Part shown: positions 42,501 to 52,600 of the stretch, one piece after another
Layout: each line of letters starts with the position of its first letter
Numbering within the stretch: the first letter of the stretch is position 1
Origin: CALLVY01 sp937899855
Lineage (GTDB): Bacteria > Bacteroidota > Bacteroidia > Chitinophagales > Saprospiraceae
DNA length: 64,000 bases
Direction of reading: 5' to 3'
NCBI GenBank assembly: GCA_039820405.1
Contig: JBCBQC010000031.1
Span: 1-64,000 of the forward strand
Made by a program: the position numbers and the translations under genes
The notes under the pieces: model-generated
Databases searched by the model: none
The model's input: the letters and a program-made list of their open reading frames with translations, nothing else
Told to the model about the DNA's origin: nothing

Positions 42501-42913
42501 TCGGTGGTGACGCTAGGTGAGGGTGTTTCTTTTAAGGCCTGGGGCAGGGCGGTAAATAGGGCTTGTAGCTTGCTCAGGAGGGCCGCGCGGTGGGCGGGGC
42601 TCAGGCGCTCCGCTTGGGGAGCACCGGCCGTATCGGCCGCCGCGGCTTCGCGAGCGGGATCAGTGGCCTCCTGGATGCTCGCGCGGTAGCCCTTTTTGGT
42701 TTTGGAATCCACCAGTTTTTGGAAGATCGTCCGGGCCTCGGCTTCGCCGACGGGGAAGTCGGTCCGCGTACCGCTTTTGAGGGCGCGCCCCCGGCGGCCG
42801 TAGCGAAAGTTGACGAGAAACTGATCGGGCCCCACTTCGCACAAATCCACCTCGTAGAGTTTGTCGGATTTTTCGTCGCGGTAGTGTAATTGTATTTGTT
42901 GGACCAGTTTCAT
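39539..42913 (-). CDS. retron-associated WGR-domain protein with HEAT-like repeats
   Basis: An 1124-residue protein and the first gene of the retron operon. Residues 1-80 are a WGR domain (YEVDLCEVGPDQFLVNFRYGRRG), a module that in PARPs and MolR-like proteins binds nucleic acid ends. The rest is mostly HEAT-like helical repeats with several repeated L/A-rich units; no catalytic motif is seen. In other organisms WGR/HEAT genes pair with SWIM genes (MolR-type pairs), and this pair here sits with a retron RT. It is probably co-transcribed with the SWIM gene, RNAs and RT. A candidate -7 element CAAATATA lies at 42944-42951. Confidence 0.82.
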   Translation of the reverse strand: MKLVQQIQLHYRDEKSDKLYEVDLCEVGPDQFLVNFRYGRRGRALKSGTRTDFPVGEAEARTIFQKLVDSKTKKGYRASIQEATDPAREAAAADTAGAPQAERLSPAHRAALLSKLQALFTALPQALKETPSPSVTTDPESGEGPRAVTRDNSVWNIFRRLTGGNARDKDTPSSNIPRFNSSKDPNSREKRSLSRLVWRMGELHFADGVPFLLKIASTFDPQLTYSLVWALGRCGDARALPKLLEIEANCTPDSALYHLVQEAKLALLDGPERETFLRRVHDQLPLAYRDALRTDDAEAAIRSAIEDELTNAKQAYHSIAQLYLLASGQATVHRALLRWCGEVSFRGGGYFKSLRQLYKAAEFRNDFRLLGTLAYQIEKQPAFFDHSPYRGLRLDGQWVRIAQEIKHPQSRVGFSRQTKAYLTRRTWRNLYRKGQVGDPNYVPLAVAILLSFSDADEKNTFSTTRYEYGRDANGNWYSNAIKTFFSPFASWSVFNEILYRNSPRYRRANGRHQWIYRDSHTALSPLPAEREEAFPELWDRQVAGLLHLLAESRSRVVHEFAVKAARANLAAVLPLIDADFLSLLLSKEYKVSTQFGLELARQWYRADEPSIPLLQALLRCSLAEARQQGMEWVDDQKERFFQAADFIAPLLFSPWETVSEWLDHSLTALTLPETVQTTTITRAIGRMNEADQQSDATERRCLLQAGQLLEKHFPSLLYHASFQLVQHLLSHPLAEVQNFGARILLHHQSPPESWPDGLLLGLINGSIPDLRRTGVELLNRFSDESLFGQLDLIVGLCLSPHAEVRRAVLPLVDRLIRREARVGDTLCGELAPHLLRKENAPGRDADLIELLTVRLGTYLGSIGRQRALQLLFAPRKAAHAVGQHYLQHFADGSELTLRQIVKLGDNEMRAVREWVWQYYREQRERMIAELGEAVRLMDAKWADSRDFAFDYFRREPTEEDWTPEIVVSICDSVQPAVQQFGQEMITRYFKRENGEQYLLQLSQHPSPSLQQFASNYLERFAADRPEHMEQLRHYFYAVLAGVNKSRVAKKRIFAFLQQEALKSERSARLVAEVIGRQSATFSIEDKARCIQILLDLRQHFPDLDLPLRIHDYAPYAGRTEISNP

Positions 42914-43365
42914 CGGTGGTTCGTTTTTTTCGCTTAACAGTTACAAATATAGGGCACCAGGGTCGATTATGGAAATAATTTGGGTAAAAAATGTTCCTTA
43001 TTTGCGAATTTTAACATTTTAATACGCAAAAAAATGATAATTCCTATTCTGTTGACAGATTGCTCGTGGCGGGCTGACCCCATTGGCGGTAGGAGGCGAG
43101 AGGGGTGGGGGCTTTGATAATGGGGAAAATTGTTGGCCAATTCCTCCTTTTGCGCGGGGGAATGCTTAATTTTGGGTTCGGAGCATTTTTCGGCTCCCTT
43201 CCAAAAACGACGAGCTAAGGTATTGTCCTTTCCTCTTCATCACCCGGCCAGTCCGACAAGCTCAACCGGGTCACCCACACAAGCGTAGTTTAACCAGTTC
43301 GGAACCCCGCAGCACAACGCGGGCGGTCCGCCTCATTATCTATTCATTCAAACTCCGAAAGTGTT
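42914..43365. other. divergent intergenic region, AT-rich in the middle
   Basis: These 452 bp separate the retron operon from the GH13 gene and contain no credible gene. The stretch 42965-43045 is markedly AT-rich. On the minus strand TATATTTG (42944-42951) fits the TAnnTTTG -7 element, 30 bp before the WGR gene start, but no matching -33 is visible. Nothing else stands out. Confidence 0.4.
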
Positions 43366-46182
43366 ATGACCAAAAAAATTTCCCTAGTCCTTTTTGGCCT
43401 GCTCCTGGCTAGCTCCTGGCTGTCCGCCCAGCTGGTGAGCTCCGACCCCATTTTTCCCAAAGCTTCCGACCCGGTGACCCTCACTTTTGATGCGACCCAA
43501 GGTACCGGAGGCCTCGCCGCTTGCAATTGTGACATTTACATCCACACGGGCGTTATCACCAACAACAGCAACGGCGGTTCCGACTGGAAATACGTCCAAA
43601 CCGATTGGGGGGTCGAAAACGATGCCTGGAAACTGACGCCCGTACCGGGCGAGCCCGATCGCTACACCTTTACCATCAGCCCCTCGATCAACGAATTTTA
43701 TGACGTCCCCAACGGCGAGACCATCGAGGAACTGGCCTTCGTCTTCCGCAATGGCGACGGTAGCCTGGAAGGCAAAGATCAGGGAGGAACGGATATTTAC
43801 TATCCCATTTTTCCCGCCAATCTGCCCTTTTCCTCCATCCTTTTCGAGCCTACTTCCCGGACCCTCATCAAGGAGTCGGGCGAGAGTATCGCGATAAAGT
43901 ACGCCGTATCGGAGGCCGCCACGCTTACCCTCACCGATAATGGCACCCAACTGGCCCAAGTCACGGGCGACGTTCTCGAATACGAACTTAGCGTGGATAC
44001 CCCCGGCCCCCACGATGTGGAAATCACGGCCGACAACGGATCGACGGTACTGCGGGAAAGCTTCTTCTACCTGGCCGATATCCAAGTCACCGAGGCCGCC
44101 CTGCCCAGTGGGGCCAAACCCGGTATCACCTACCTCAACAATGAAGAGAGTGTGGTGCTGGCCCTCTACGCACCGGGCAAAGACCACGTCTTCCTCCTCG
44201 GCGATTTTAACGACTGGACCCTCTCGCCCGATTTCCAATTGCAACGGACCAAGGATGGCAACGTCTGGTGGATCCAAATCGACAACCTGGTCGCGGGGGA
44301 AGAATACCGTTTTCAGTACCTGGTGGACGGCGAACTGCGGATTGCCGACCCCCTCAGCACCCTCATCCTCGACCCCAACAACGATCCCTTTATCCCCGCC
44401 GAGACCTATCCCGATCTGCCCGAGTATCCGGTCGACAAAACCAACGGTATGGTTACCTTGCTGACGCCCGGAGCACCCGAGTACCAGTGGATGGTCGACG
44501 ACTTTGAGCGGCCCGAACCGGGAGAGCTGGTGATCTACGAATTGCTGGTCCGTGACTTTATCGAACGCCACGACTACCAAACCCTCATCGACACCCTCGA
44601 CTACCTGACCCGCCTGGGCATCAACGCCATCGAGCTGCTCCCGGTCAACGAATTCGAGGGCAATATCAGCTGGGGCTACAATCCCTCTTTTCACAAGGCC
44701 CTGGACAAATACTACGGTACGATCAACGACTTTAAACGCTTCGTGGACATTTGTCACTCCAAGGGCCTGGCCGTGATCGTGGACGTGGTGTACAACCACG
44801 CCTTTGGGCGGAGTCCGCTGGTACAGCTGTACTTCGACGGGCGGCCCACCCCGGACAGTCCCTGGTTCAATCGCGACGCGACCCACCCCTTCAATGTGGG
44901 CTACGATTTCAACCACGAACGCCCGGCGACCCAGGCTTACGTCGAAGACGTGATGCGCTACTGGCTCCGCGAATTCCGTTTGGACGGCTTTCGCTTTGAC
45001 CTGTCGAAGGGCTTTACCCAAACCCTCAACCCGAACAATGTGGGGGCTTGGGGACAGTACGACGCCTCGCGGATTGAAATCTTGAAAAACTACGTGGACA
45101 TCGTCTGGGACGAGAGCCCGGGCGTATACGCCATCATGGAGCACTTTGCCGAAAATCGGGAAGAGACCGAGTTGATCGAATACGGCATGATGGTGTGGAA
45201 CAATATCAACCACAACTACAGCGAAGCCGCAATGGGCTATACCGATAATAATCTGGAGGGCACTTCCTACACGAGCCGCAACTGGACGGAACCCGCGTTG
45301 GTGTCCTACATGGAGAGCCACGATGAAGAGCGTTTGATGTACCGCACCCTCGAATTTGGCAATGCCGATGGCGAGTACGACACCCGCTACGGACCGGTGG
45401 CGCTGACGCGGGTGGAGTTGGCCAGTGCTTTTTTCTACTCCATTCCCGGGGCCAAGATGCTCTGGCAGTTTGGCGAACTGGGCTACGACGTGCCGATCGA
45501 CTTCAACGGTCGGACTGGCCCCAAGCCCATCCGTTGGGACTTTCTCAATTCGGTGTACCGCAAGCGGCTCTACGACGTGACGCGTTCGCTGATTGGCCTG
45601 CGCAACGATTACCCGGTTTTCCACACGGACGATTTTAACCTCAACGTTGGGGCCAGTGTCATGGGTAAGACCATCCACCTCAATTCGGACGACATGAACG
45701 TGACCGTAATCGGCAATTTCGACGTGGTGGAGCGCAGCGTCAGTCCGGCTTTCCAGCACACTGGGGAGTGGTACTCCTATTTTTCGGGCGAATCGCGGAA
45801 CGTCACCGAGGTCAATGCGCCGATCAGCTTGAAGCCCGGCGAGTTTCACCTCTATACCGACGTGGAACTGCCGGAGGCGCCGACGGGTCGGATTTTGACG
45901 ACTAACGTGGCTGAGGTCGAAGGTCGGGCTTTTGACTGGGAGGTGGTGCCCAATCCGACGGTGGCGACGGCGGCGGTTCAGTACGTGTTGCCGCGGGCGG
46001 CGGAGGTGCAGTTTGATCTGTACGATGCGAGTGGTCGATTGGTGGAGCGTTTGTCGCGGGAGCGGCAGGTGGCGGGTTACCAGCGGGTGCTGCTGGAGCA
46101 GCCCTTGCGGCCGGGGATTTACTTCGTACGTTTGACGGTTGATGGGGGCGTGTCGACCCGGAAATTGGTGGTGATGGAATAA
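43366..46182 (+). CDS. secreted GH13 alpha-amylase-family enzyme with T9SS type A sorting domain
   Basis: A 938-residue secreted glycoside hydrolase. There is a signal peptide (1-22) and one or more N-terminal beta-sandwich domains. A CBM48/E-set-like domain lies about residues 250-350 (FLLGDFNDWTL). The GH13 barrel runs about 400-780 with all three catalytic acids: D545 in FRFDLSKG, E592 in IMEHF and D653 in ESHDEER. A C-terminal T9SS sorting domain follows (VVPNPTVATAAVQY, ending TRKLVVME). It should be released to the cell surface to act on starch-like alpha-glucans. Convergent neighbours are absent, and a hairpin follows the stop. Confidence 0.92.
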   Translation: MTKKISLVLFGLLLASSWLSAQLVSSDPIFPKASDPVTLTFDATQGTGGLAACNCDIYIHTGVITNNSNGGSDWKYVQTDWGVENDAWKLTPVPGEPDRYTFTISPSINEFYDVPNGETIEELAFVFRNGDGSLEGKDQGGTDIYYPIFPANLPFSSILFEPTSRTLIKESGESIAIKYAVSEAATLTLTDNGTQLAQVTGDVLEYELSVDTPGPHDVEITADNGSTVLRESFFYLADIQVTEAALPSGAKPGITYLNNEESVVLALYAPGKDHVFLLGDFNDWTLSPDFQLQRTKDGNVWWIQIDNLVAGEEYRFQYLVDGELRIADPLSTLILDPNNDPFIPAETYPDLPEYPVDKTNGMVTLLTPGAPEYQWMVDDFERPEPGELVIYELLVRDFIERHDYQTLIDTLDYLTRLGINAIELLPVNEFEGNISWGYNPSFHKALDKYYGTINDFKRFVDICHSKGLAVIVDVVYNHAFGRSPLVQLYFDGRPTPDSPWFNRDATHPFNVGYDFNHERPATQAYVEDVMRYWLREFRLDGFRFDLSKGFTQTLNPNNVGAWGQYDASRIEILKNYVDIVWDESPGVYAIMEHFAENREETELIEYGMMVWNNINHNYSEAAMGYTDNNLEGTSYTSRNWTEPALVSYMESHDEERLMYRTLEFGNADGEYDTRYGPVALTRVELASAFFYSIPGAKMLWQFGELGYDVPIDFNGRTGPKPIRWDFLNSVYRKRLYDVTRSLIGLRNDYPVFHTDDFNLNVGASVMGKTIHLNSDDMNVTVIGNFDVVERSVSPAFQHTGEWYSYFSGESRNVTEVNAPISLKPGEFHLYTDVELPEAPTGRILTTNVAEVEGRAFDWEVVPNPTVATAAVQYVLPRAAEVQFDLYDASGRLVERLSRERQVAGYQRVLLEQPLRPGIYFVRLTVDGGVSTRKLVVME

Positions 46183-46188
46183 TTTATG

Positions 46189-46226
46189 GAGGGGGTGGGG
46201 ACGTAACGTCGAACCCTCACCCCCTC
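46189..46226 (+). terminator. probable terminator hairpin after the GH13 gene
   Basis: GAGGGGGTG (46189-46197) and CACCCCCTC (46218-46226) form a 9-bp GC-rich stem with a 20-nt loop. No T run follows (AAAAATG), so rho-independent activity is uncertain. Confidence 0.4.
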
Positions 46227-46271
46227 AAAAATGTTATTTGGAGGATTTTAATAACCTGAATCTCCATTAGC

Positions 46272-47492
46272 ATGAAAAATATCCTACCCCGTTTAGTTGT
46301 ACTCTCCCTTTGCCTCCTCGGGCCCCAGCTCCACTTTGCCCAATCCCTGCTCGACCTCCGGGTTGATTTGGTATACCTCGCCTCCGATTATTTGGAGGGC
46401 CGCGAAGCCGGTAAAATTGGGGAAGACCGAGCCGGTGAGTACCTGGCCCAGCGCTTTGCCGAAATCGGACTCCAGCCCCTGGGCGACGACGGCAGCTACG
46501 AGCAAAGTTTTGAATTTAACTACAATACCAATCCCCAGGCCAGCCCGGAAGAAACCCGGATGGCCGAAAACCTCATCGGTTACCTGGATCGCGGTGCCGC
46601 CACCACCCTGGTGATCGGGGCGCATTACGACCACATCGGGCGCGGTGCCTTTGGTTCGCGTACGCCCGGGGAATCCGCCATCCACAACGGGGCCGACGAC
46701 AACGCCAGTGGGACCGCCGCCCTGCTCTACCTGGCCGAAAAGCTCGCCAAATCGGATCTGAAAGGGCACAATTTCCTCTTTATCGCCTTTTCGGCGGAGG
46801 AAATGGGGCTTTACGGCTCCAAGCATTTTGTTAAGTACCCCACCATCGACCTGACCAAAGTCACGGCCATGTTCAATATGGATATGGTGGGACGTCTGAA
46901 GGACCAATCGCTGATCATCAATGGGGCCGGTACCTCGCCGGTCTGGAAAAGCCTCTTCCCCCAGATTACGACCCCCGCCCTCCAGCTGAGCACGACCGAT
47001 GGTGGGGTCGGCGCGTCGGATCATACCTCCTTTTACCTGGTCGACATCCCCGTTCTCCACTTCTTTACCGGAGTACACGACGATTACCATACCCCCGCCG
47101 ACGACAGCCCCACCATCAACTTTAGGGGCATCCGCCAGGTCGCCGACTGGATGTACGAACTGGTGGTGTTACTCGATGACCAGGGCAAGTTGGAATTTAC
47201 CGAAACCAAAGACAATTCCCAACGGCGCGCCAGCTCCTTTAAGGTCACCCTGGGTGTGATGCCCGATTACGCCTATTCCGGGAAGGGCATGCGGATCGAT
47301 GCGGTACTCGACGACCGGCCGGCGCAGAAGGCGGGGATCGAAGATGGCGACGTGGTGATCCAGATTGGTGATACCGCGGTCGATGACATCTACGATTATA
47401 TGGATGGCCTCGGTAAGTTTGAAGCGGGGCAAGAAGCGATCGTCAAGGTCAAGCGCGGGGCTGAGGTCCTGGAGCGCAAGGTCGTTTTTTAG
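46272..47492 (+). CDS. M28-family aminopeptidase with PDZ domain
   Basis: A 406-residue exported peptidase (signal peptide ~1-24). The M28 di-zinc ligands are visible: H in GAHYDHIG, D in NGADDNASG, the E-E pair in AFSAEEMG, D in FNMDMVGR and H in YHTPADD near residue 278. The C-terminal ~90 residues form a PDZ domain (GMRIDAVLDDRPAQKAGIEDGD). The M28-PDZ combination is common in Bacteroidota and is placed in the periplasm or at the cell surface, where it removes N-terminal residues from peptides. Its stop overlaps that of the convergent enoyl-CoA hydratase by 4 bp. Confidence 0.92.
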   Translation: MKNILPRLVVLSLCLLGPQLHFAQSLLDLRVDLVYLASDYLEGREAGKIGEDRAGEYLAQRFAEIGLQPLGDDGSYEQSFEFNYNTNPQASPEETRMAENLIGYLDRGAATTLVIGAHYDHIGRGAFGSRTPGESAIHNGADDNASGTAALLYLAEKLAKSDLKGHNFLFIAFSAEEMGLYGSKHFVKYPTIDLTKVTAMFNMDMVGRLKDQSLIINGAGTSPVWKSLFPQITTPALQLSTTDGGVGASDHTSFYLVDIPVLHFFTGVHDDYHTPADDSPTINFRGIRQVADWMYELVVLLDDQGKLEFTETKDNSQRRASSFKVTLGVMPDYAYSGKGMRIDAVLDDRPAQKAGIEDGDVVIQIGDTAVDDIYDYMDGLGKFEAGQEAIVKVKRGAEVLERKVVF

Positions 47493-48301
47493 TCTCGGTA
47501 TACGGCTTGCCGCTTTTCCATGGCGGCCATAAAGGCTTCTTCCAGATCTTTGGAGATGAAGAGGGCGGCATTCCACAAACTCATGTAATCGAGGGCATCG
47601 TCGACGCGGTGGTCGCGGGCGTAGCGCAGGTTGGCCTTGATGCCTCGGATGGAGAGGGGCGACTTGGTGGCGATTTGGGCGGCCAGTTCGCGGACGCCGG
47701 TGAGGAGTTGTTCTTGATCGGGGTAGCAGCGGTTGACCAGTCCGATTTTTTCGGCTTCGGCGCCCGCCACCTGGCGGCCGGTGTAGGCCATCTCGGCGAC
47801 TAGGGCGGGGGAGAGGAGTTTGGGGAGGCGTTGGAGGGTGCCCAGGTCGGCCACCATTCCCAGATCGATTTCTTTGATGGTAAAGTAGGCGTCGGCGCTA
47901 CAGTAGCGCATATCGCAGGCGGCGATGATGTCGAGTCCGCCGCCGATGCAGCCGTGGTGGGTGGCGGCGAGGACGGGTTTGCTACAGCGTTCGATGGCGT
48001 TGATGGGGGCTTGGAGGCGGAGGATAAAACGGCGCAGTTTTTCGCGGAGGCGGCCGTCGCAGTCGATGGCGCGAAACTGCTGGATGGACATAAGCAGTTC
48101 GAGGTCGATGCCGGCGCAAAAGTGTTTGCCTTCGCCACGGAGGAGGATCACTCGGGCGGCTTCGTGGGTATCGAGCCAGCGGAAGATCTGCTCCAATTCG
48201 TCCCAGGCGGCCTGGTGGAGGGCATTGGCCTTATCGGGGCGGTGGATGGCTACCTCGGCGATGTGCTGGTCGATGTGGACCCGGAAAAACTGATAATCCA
48301 T
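47489..48301 (-). CDS. enoyl-CoA hydratase/isomerase (crotonase family)
   Basis: A 270-residue crotonase-fold protein. The oxyanion-hole segments are present (LRGEGKHFCAGIDLE, and HHGCIGGGLDIIAACDMRYC), as is the FTIKEIDLGMVADLGTLQRLP segment that resembles delta3,5-delta2,4-dienoyl-CoA isomerases (ECH1), which have an Asp at this place. It acts on an acyl-CoA double bond in fatty-acid breakdown. The exact reaction, hydration or isomerisation, cannot be fixed from the sequence alone, though the dienoyl-CoA isomerase type is favoured. No other beta-oxidation gene is nearby. Confidence 0.9.
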   Translation of the reverse strand: MDYQFFRVHIDQHIAEVAIHRPDKANALHQAAWDELEQIFRWLDTHEAARVILLRGEGKHFCAGIDLELLMSIQQFRAIDCDGRLREKLRRFILRLQAPINAIERCSKPVLAATHHGCIGGGLDIIAACDMRYCSADAYFTIKEIDLGMVADLGTLQRLPKLLSPALVAEMAYTGRQVAGAEAEKIGLVNRCYPDQEQLLTGVRELAAQIATKSPLSIRGIKANLRYARDHRVDDALDYMSLWNAALFISKDLEEAFMAAMEKRQAVYRD

Positions 48302-48551
48302 GATAATTTTTGCTCATAAGCTACGCATTTTCCCCGTCACAGAAAAATATTAGTCCATTTTCAAGGGCTTGATAAAATAGTGCTTCTTAGGGGCATAGAA
48401 ATCGGCATCTGTTCCGATACCAACGTAACCTAGATCAGCTTTCCAAAACTCCCCCCTCTGGGAACGGCTCCGGCCCGATGGCCACTACCCCCCGATCGAC
48501 CGTTCTCCACATTCATCCATCATTTTACATCCACCAACAAGGAAAACAGAC

Positions 48552-49673
48552 ATGCGCAAAAGTTTACTGTCCTTGGGAATCCTGTGTTCGATCGGGTTGA
48601 CATTGCTACAGGCCCAGGATCCCTCTTTTTCTCAGTTTTACGCCAACCGCATCTACCTCAATCCCGCCTTTACGGGGTTGGAGTCGGGGCTGACGGTGGG
48701 CGCGGTTTCGCGAATGCAGTGGTTGACCGTCGATGGCGGGTTTCGGACCTACGGCTTCACCCTCGAACTGCAGGAACCCCATCTCAGTAGTGGGATCGGG
48801 TTGAGTTTGTTTCGCGACCAGCAAGGCCTGGCGGACTTGGAAACCACCAGCATCGGTCTATCCTACGCCTACATCATTCCCTTTGACCGGCACAACATCC
48901 ACATCGGCATTCAGGGCCACTACGTCCAAAGAACCATCGACTGGACCAATATTACCTTCTCGGATCAGCTCGACCCACTCTACGGCGCCATCTATCCCAC
49001 TGCGGCCGTCCCCATTCTCGATCGGGTGGCCTTTACGGATTTTGACTTTGGCTTTGTCTGGCGTTTTGATTCGGATATCAACCTGGGTAAAAAGCGTTTT
49101 AAGGATGCCCGCCACAGTCTGGGGATGAGTTTGCACCATGCCCCCTCCCTGTTCAATCCCGACAATGGCAACGAGTCTTTCCAGAACCTGGACACCCGGG
49201 TGAGTCCCCGACTCACGGTCCACATGGGCTCGGTGATTCCCATTTGGTTTTTTAGCAATGGGAAGAAAAACATCTCCATCTCTCCCAACTTCAAATACGA
49301 CATTCAGGGCGATCAACTGCTGCGCGCGCGGCAAAATCTGGTGGTGACCACCTTGGGTTGCTACTTGATTTACGATGGCGTGTACGTCGGTGCGCTCTAC
49401 CAAAACAAACAGCCCGCTGCGGGCGTCGAACACACCAATGCGCTGATCCTGGCGGTGGGTACCTTTATCGAGCCCAAGACCAAGGCGCGGACCAAGAAGA
49501 ATCAGATGTTTATTGGCCTGAGTTACGATGCCAATGCCACCGGGGTAGGAGCCCGGGCGGGTGGGGTGCTGGAGCTGGCCTTCCGTTGGAATTTTTCCGA
49601 CGCCCCGGGATTGCTGGGGGGAAAAAAGGGCCGTTCGAGCAAACGGGCCATGGACTGTCATAAATTTTTCTAA
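48552..49673 (+). CDS. PorP/SprF family type IX secretion-associated outer-membrane protein
   Basis: A 373-residue outer-membrane protein with a signal peptide (1-22). It begins its mature part with QDPSFSQFYANRIYLNPAFTG, the hallmark of PorP/SprF proteins, followed by alternating beta-strands. SprF-type proteins help move and attach particular type B T9SS cargo, as SprF does for SprB in Flavobacterium. The next gene, 17 bp downstream on the same strand, is a 2052-residue CHU_C-type adhesin, its likely partner. The gene has a 250-bp upstream region with its own promoter presumably. Confidence 0.92.
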   Translation: MRKSLLSLGILCSIGLTLLQAQDPSFSQFYANRIYLNPAFTGLESGLTVGAVSRMQWLTVDGGFRTYGFTLELQEPHLSSGIGLSLFRDQQGLADLETTSIGLSYAYIIPFDRHNIHIGIQGHYVQRTIDWTNITFSDQLDPLYGAIYPTAAVPILDRVAFTDFDFGFVWRFDSDINLGKKRFKDARHSLGMSLHHAPSLFNPDNGNESFQNLDTRVSPRLTVHMGSVIPIWFFSNGKKNISISPNFKYDIQGDQLLRARQNLVVTTLGCYLIYDGVYVGALYQNKQPAAGVEHTNALILAVGTFIEPKTKARTKKNQMFIGLSYDANATGVGARAGGVLELAFRWNFSDAPGLLGGKKGRSSKRAMDCHKFF

Positions 49674-49690
49674 AGCTACACACACATCTC

Positions 49691-52600
49691 ATGCGACATT
49701 TTCTACAAAGCATTCTGCTCTGGACCTTGATCGGTCTGGGGAGTACCTCGCTGCGGGCCCAATGCGATATCCAAATCTCTGACCTCAGTCCCTGCGGGGA
49801 GACGCTGGTCACCTTTTCTGCCCTCAACCCCAGCGGCAACTATTCCTGGGACCTCAACGAGGACAACGTCATCGACGCGGCGGGCTCTTCGGTATCCTAC
49901 CAATTGCCCAGTACGACGAGCGACCTGATTTATTCGGTGGTGCTCTACGAAAATACCGCTCCCTGCGATACCCTGTCCTTCGTCATCCAAGCCCAACCCG
50001 ACCCCTCGATCGACGTGGTGCCGGGCAACGCCATCTTTACCGATGACCTGATCCGCGCCTGTAGCGCCACCCCCCAAACGACCCTGCAAATCTTCAACGC
50101 CTCCACCACCATTCCCCAAAACGATACCTACACCATCAATTGGGGCGACGGCACGGTAGAGAATTTTACCAACGCCACCTTCCCCAATACGAGCTTTATC
50201 AGTCACGACTATTCGGCCTACGGCTACTACAACATCACCGTAACCATCTCGGGGACCAACGGCTGTTCCGACAGTCGGACGTACCTGTTTTACAACGGGA
50301 GTAACCCTTCCGTCGGTCTGGCCAATCCGGGGAATACGGTCGGTCTTTGTGCCCCGGCCACGATTAATTTTCCCATCACCAACACCGGCAACAATCCCAC
50401 GGGAACGGAATACTTCATCTACATCGGCGGAGAGGTGGTCGACTCCTTTTCCCAGAATAACGTCCCCGCCATCTATTCCTACACCTTTCTGGAATCTTCC
50501 TGTGGCTTGGGGACTTCGACGGGCAACTACGAAAACGCCTTCGATGTACAGGTGATCGCTTCCAACCCCTGTGGTACCTCGCAGGCGACGATCGAACCCA
50601 TCGAGGTGAGTACCCCGCCCGTCCCCATCTTTATCGTCGATCAGCCCACCCTGGGTTGTGTCGACGACATCTTCGCCATCAGCGATGCCTCGGCCAACGT
50701 CAACGAGGTCATCAGTGGCAACCCTTCGGTCTGTGAATCGAGCCTGTCGCCCAGTTGGACCATCTCGCCGGGCGTATCGGGGATTGATTGGACCATCGTA
50801 AGCGGTAATATTTTTAGCTCGAATCAAATTGAAATCGTCTTTCAAACGCCGGGTACCTACACCATAACCATGACGATCAACAGCCCCGCCTGCGGCAGTG
50901 GCTCCTTTGGTCAAACCTTTACCATCTTGGAGCCCCCAGTTGCCGGCGCGACGCTCGATCTCAATTCTGCCGCCGCGCCCAGTTTACCGGACGAGTGCGT
51001 CCCAACCCTGGGGAGTTTTATCAACCAATCCACCGGTGACAGCATCAGCTTTGAGTGGGTCGTGAGCCCGCCCACGGGCTGGCAGTACGGACCCAACTCG
51101 GGCCCCCTGGAGGATCACCTCGACCTGGTATTTGACCAGGGGGGGACCTACGACATTACCCTGCTCACCACCAATCCCTGTACGACTGACAGTTGGGACA
51201 CCACCATCGTGATCGCCACCGATCCCCTGGCCAACCTGACCCCCTTCCCACCCTTTTGCGAGACCGCGACCCTAAACTTTGACAACCTCAGCGTCCAAGT
51301 CGCCGAAAACGGGGGAACCATCAGCAGTTACCAGTGGAGCTTTCCCGGGGCCAGCCCCAGCAGCTCCACCGCTGCCCTGCCCCAAAACATCCAGTACGAC
51401 AGTCCGGGTGTGTACCCTTACACCCTGACCGTCGAAAACCAGTGCGGTACGCATACCGTCACCGATACGGTACGGGTGGAGGCCGAGGGCAGCTTGGTGC
51501 TGGACAACGACTACGCCCTGTGTCAGGACGAAACCGCCTTTCAGTTGAGTGCCAACCCCGGCGGCGGAACCTGGAACGGTACCGGCGTCACGATCGACGG
51601 TTTGTTTACCCCCGGTAGCAACACCGTGGGGACCAATACGCTGTATTACATGTACCTCAACGGGGCTTGCGTACTGCAGGACAGCTTGGAGGTAACGGTA
51701 TTTCCCGCTCCCGATGTGGTGGCGGGGGCCAGCCAGGCGGTTTGTGTGGACAGTCCACCGATTTTGATTACGGGGGGAGACCCCGTGGGGGGAACCTGGT
51801 CGGCTACCGACGGCGGTGTCATCACCGGCGCCGATGCCTTTGATCCGGCAGCTTCGGGACCGGGCGCTTACACCCTGGTGTACTCGGTTACCAATGTCGA
51901 TGGCTGTACGGGGACGGACTCCAAGACCATCGTCGTTTACGATCTGCCGACGGTGGAGGCGGGGCCCGATCAAAGCCTTTGCGAAAACCCCAACGATATT
52001 TCCCTGACGGGCTTTACGCCCGCGGGTGGCGTCTGGACGGGGACCGGCGTGAGCCCCGGCGGGGTGTTTAACGCGGGCAACACCCCCGGACCGGGCGATT
52101 ATACCCTGTTTTACACCTATACCAATCCCAATACCAGCTGTACCAACCTGGACAGCATGACCGTCAGCGTGGTGCCCAACGATACCGCCCGGGCGGGCAT
52201 CGACCTCAACCTTTGTCTCAATGCCAATCCCGTCCTGTTGAGCGGTACTCCCGCCAATGGAACCTGGTCCGGTCCGGGGGTCGATCCGATCAACAACACC
52301 TTTGATCCCTCCGGTTTGAATCCGGGTCCTCAGGTGCTGACCTACACCTTTGGGACGGGCGTGTGCGAGACGACCGACGAAAGAATCATGAACCTGGTGG
52401 CGCCGCCTCAGATTCGCATGATCGACGATCCGCGGATTTGTGTCAACGATGGCCCCTTTGACCTCAGTAGTGTCAGTCCGGCGGGGGGCACTTGGCAGGG
52501 GGACGGCCTGCAGGGAACGAGCTTTAATCCCGCCCTGGTGGGGCCCGGGACCTACGAATTGCGCTATTTCTACCAGGACCCCGTGACGCGTTGTGCGGAC

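Noticed and set aside
43384..45849. An 821-codon open frame on the minus strand opposite the GH13 gene
   Set aside because: It is the mirror of a well-supported enzyme gene with all catalytic residues; long antisense frames arise from GC-rich codon use here.
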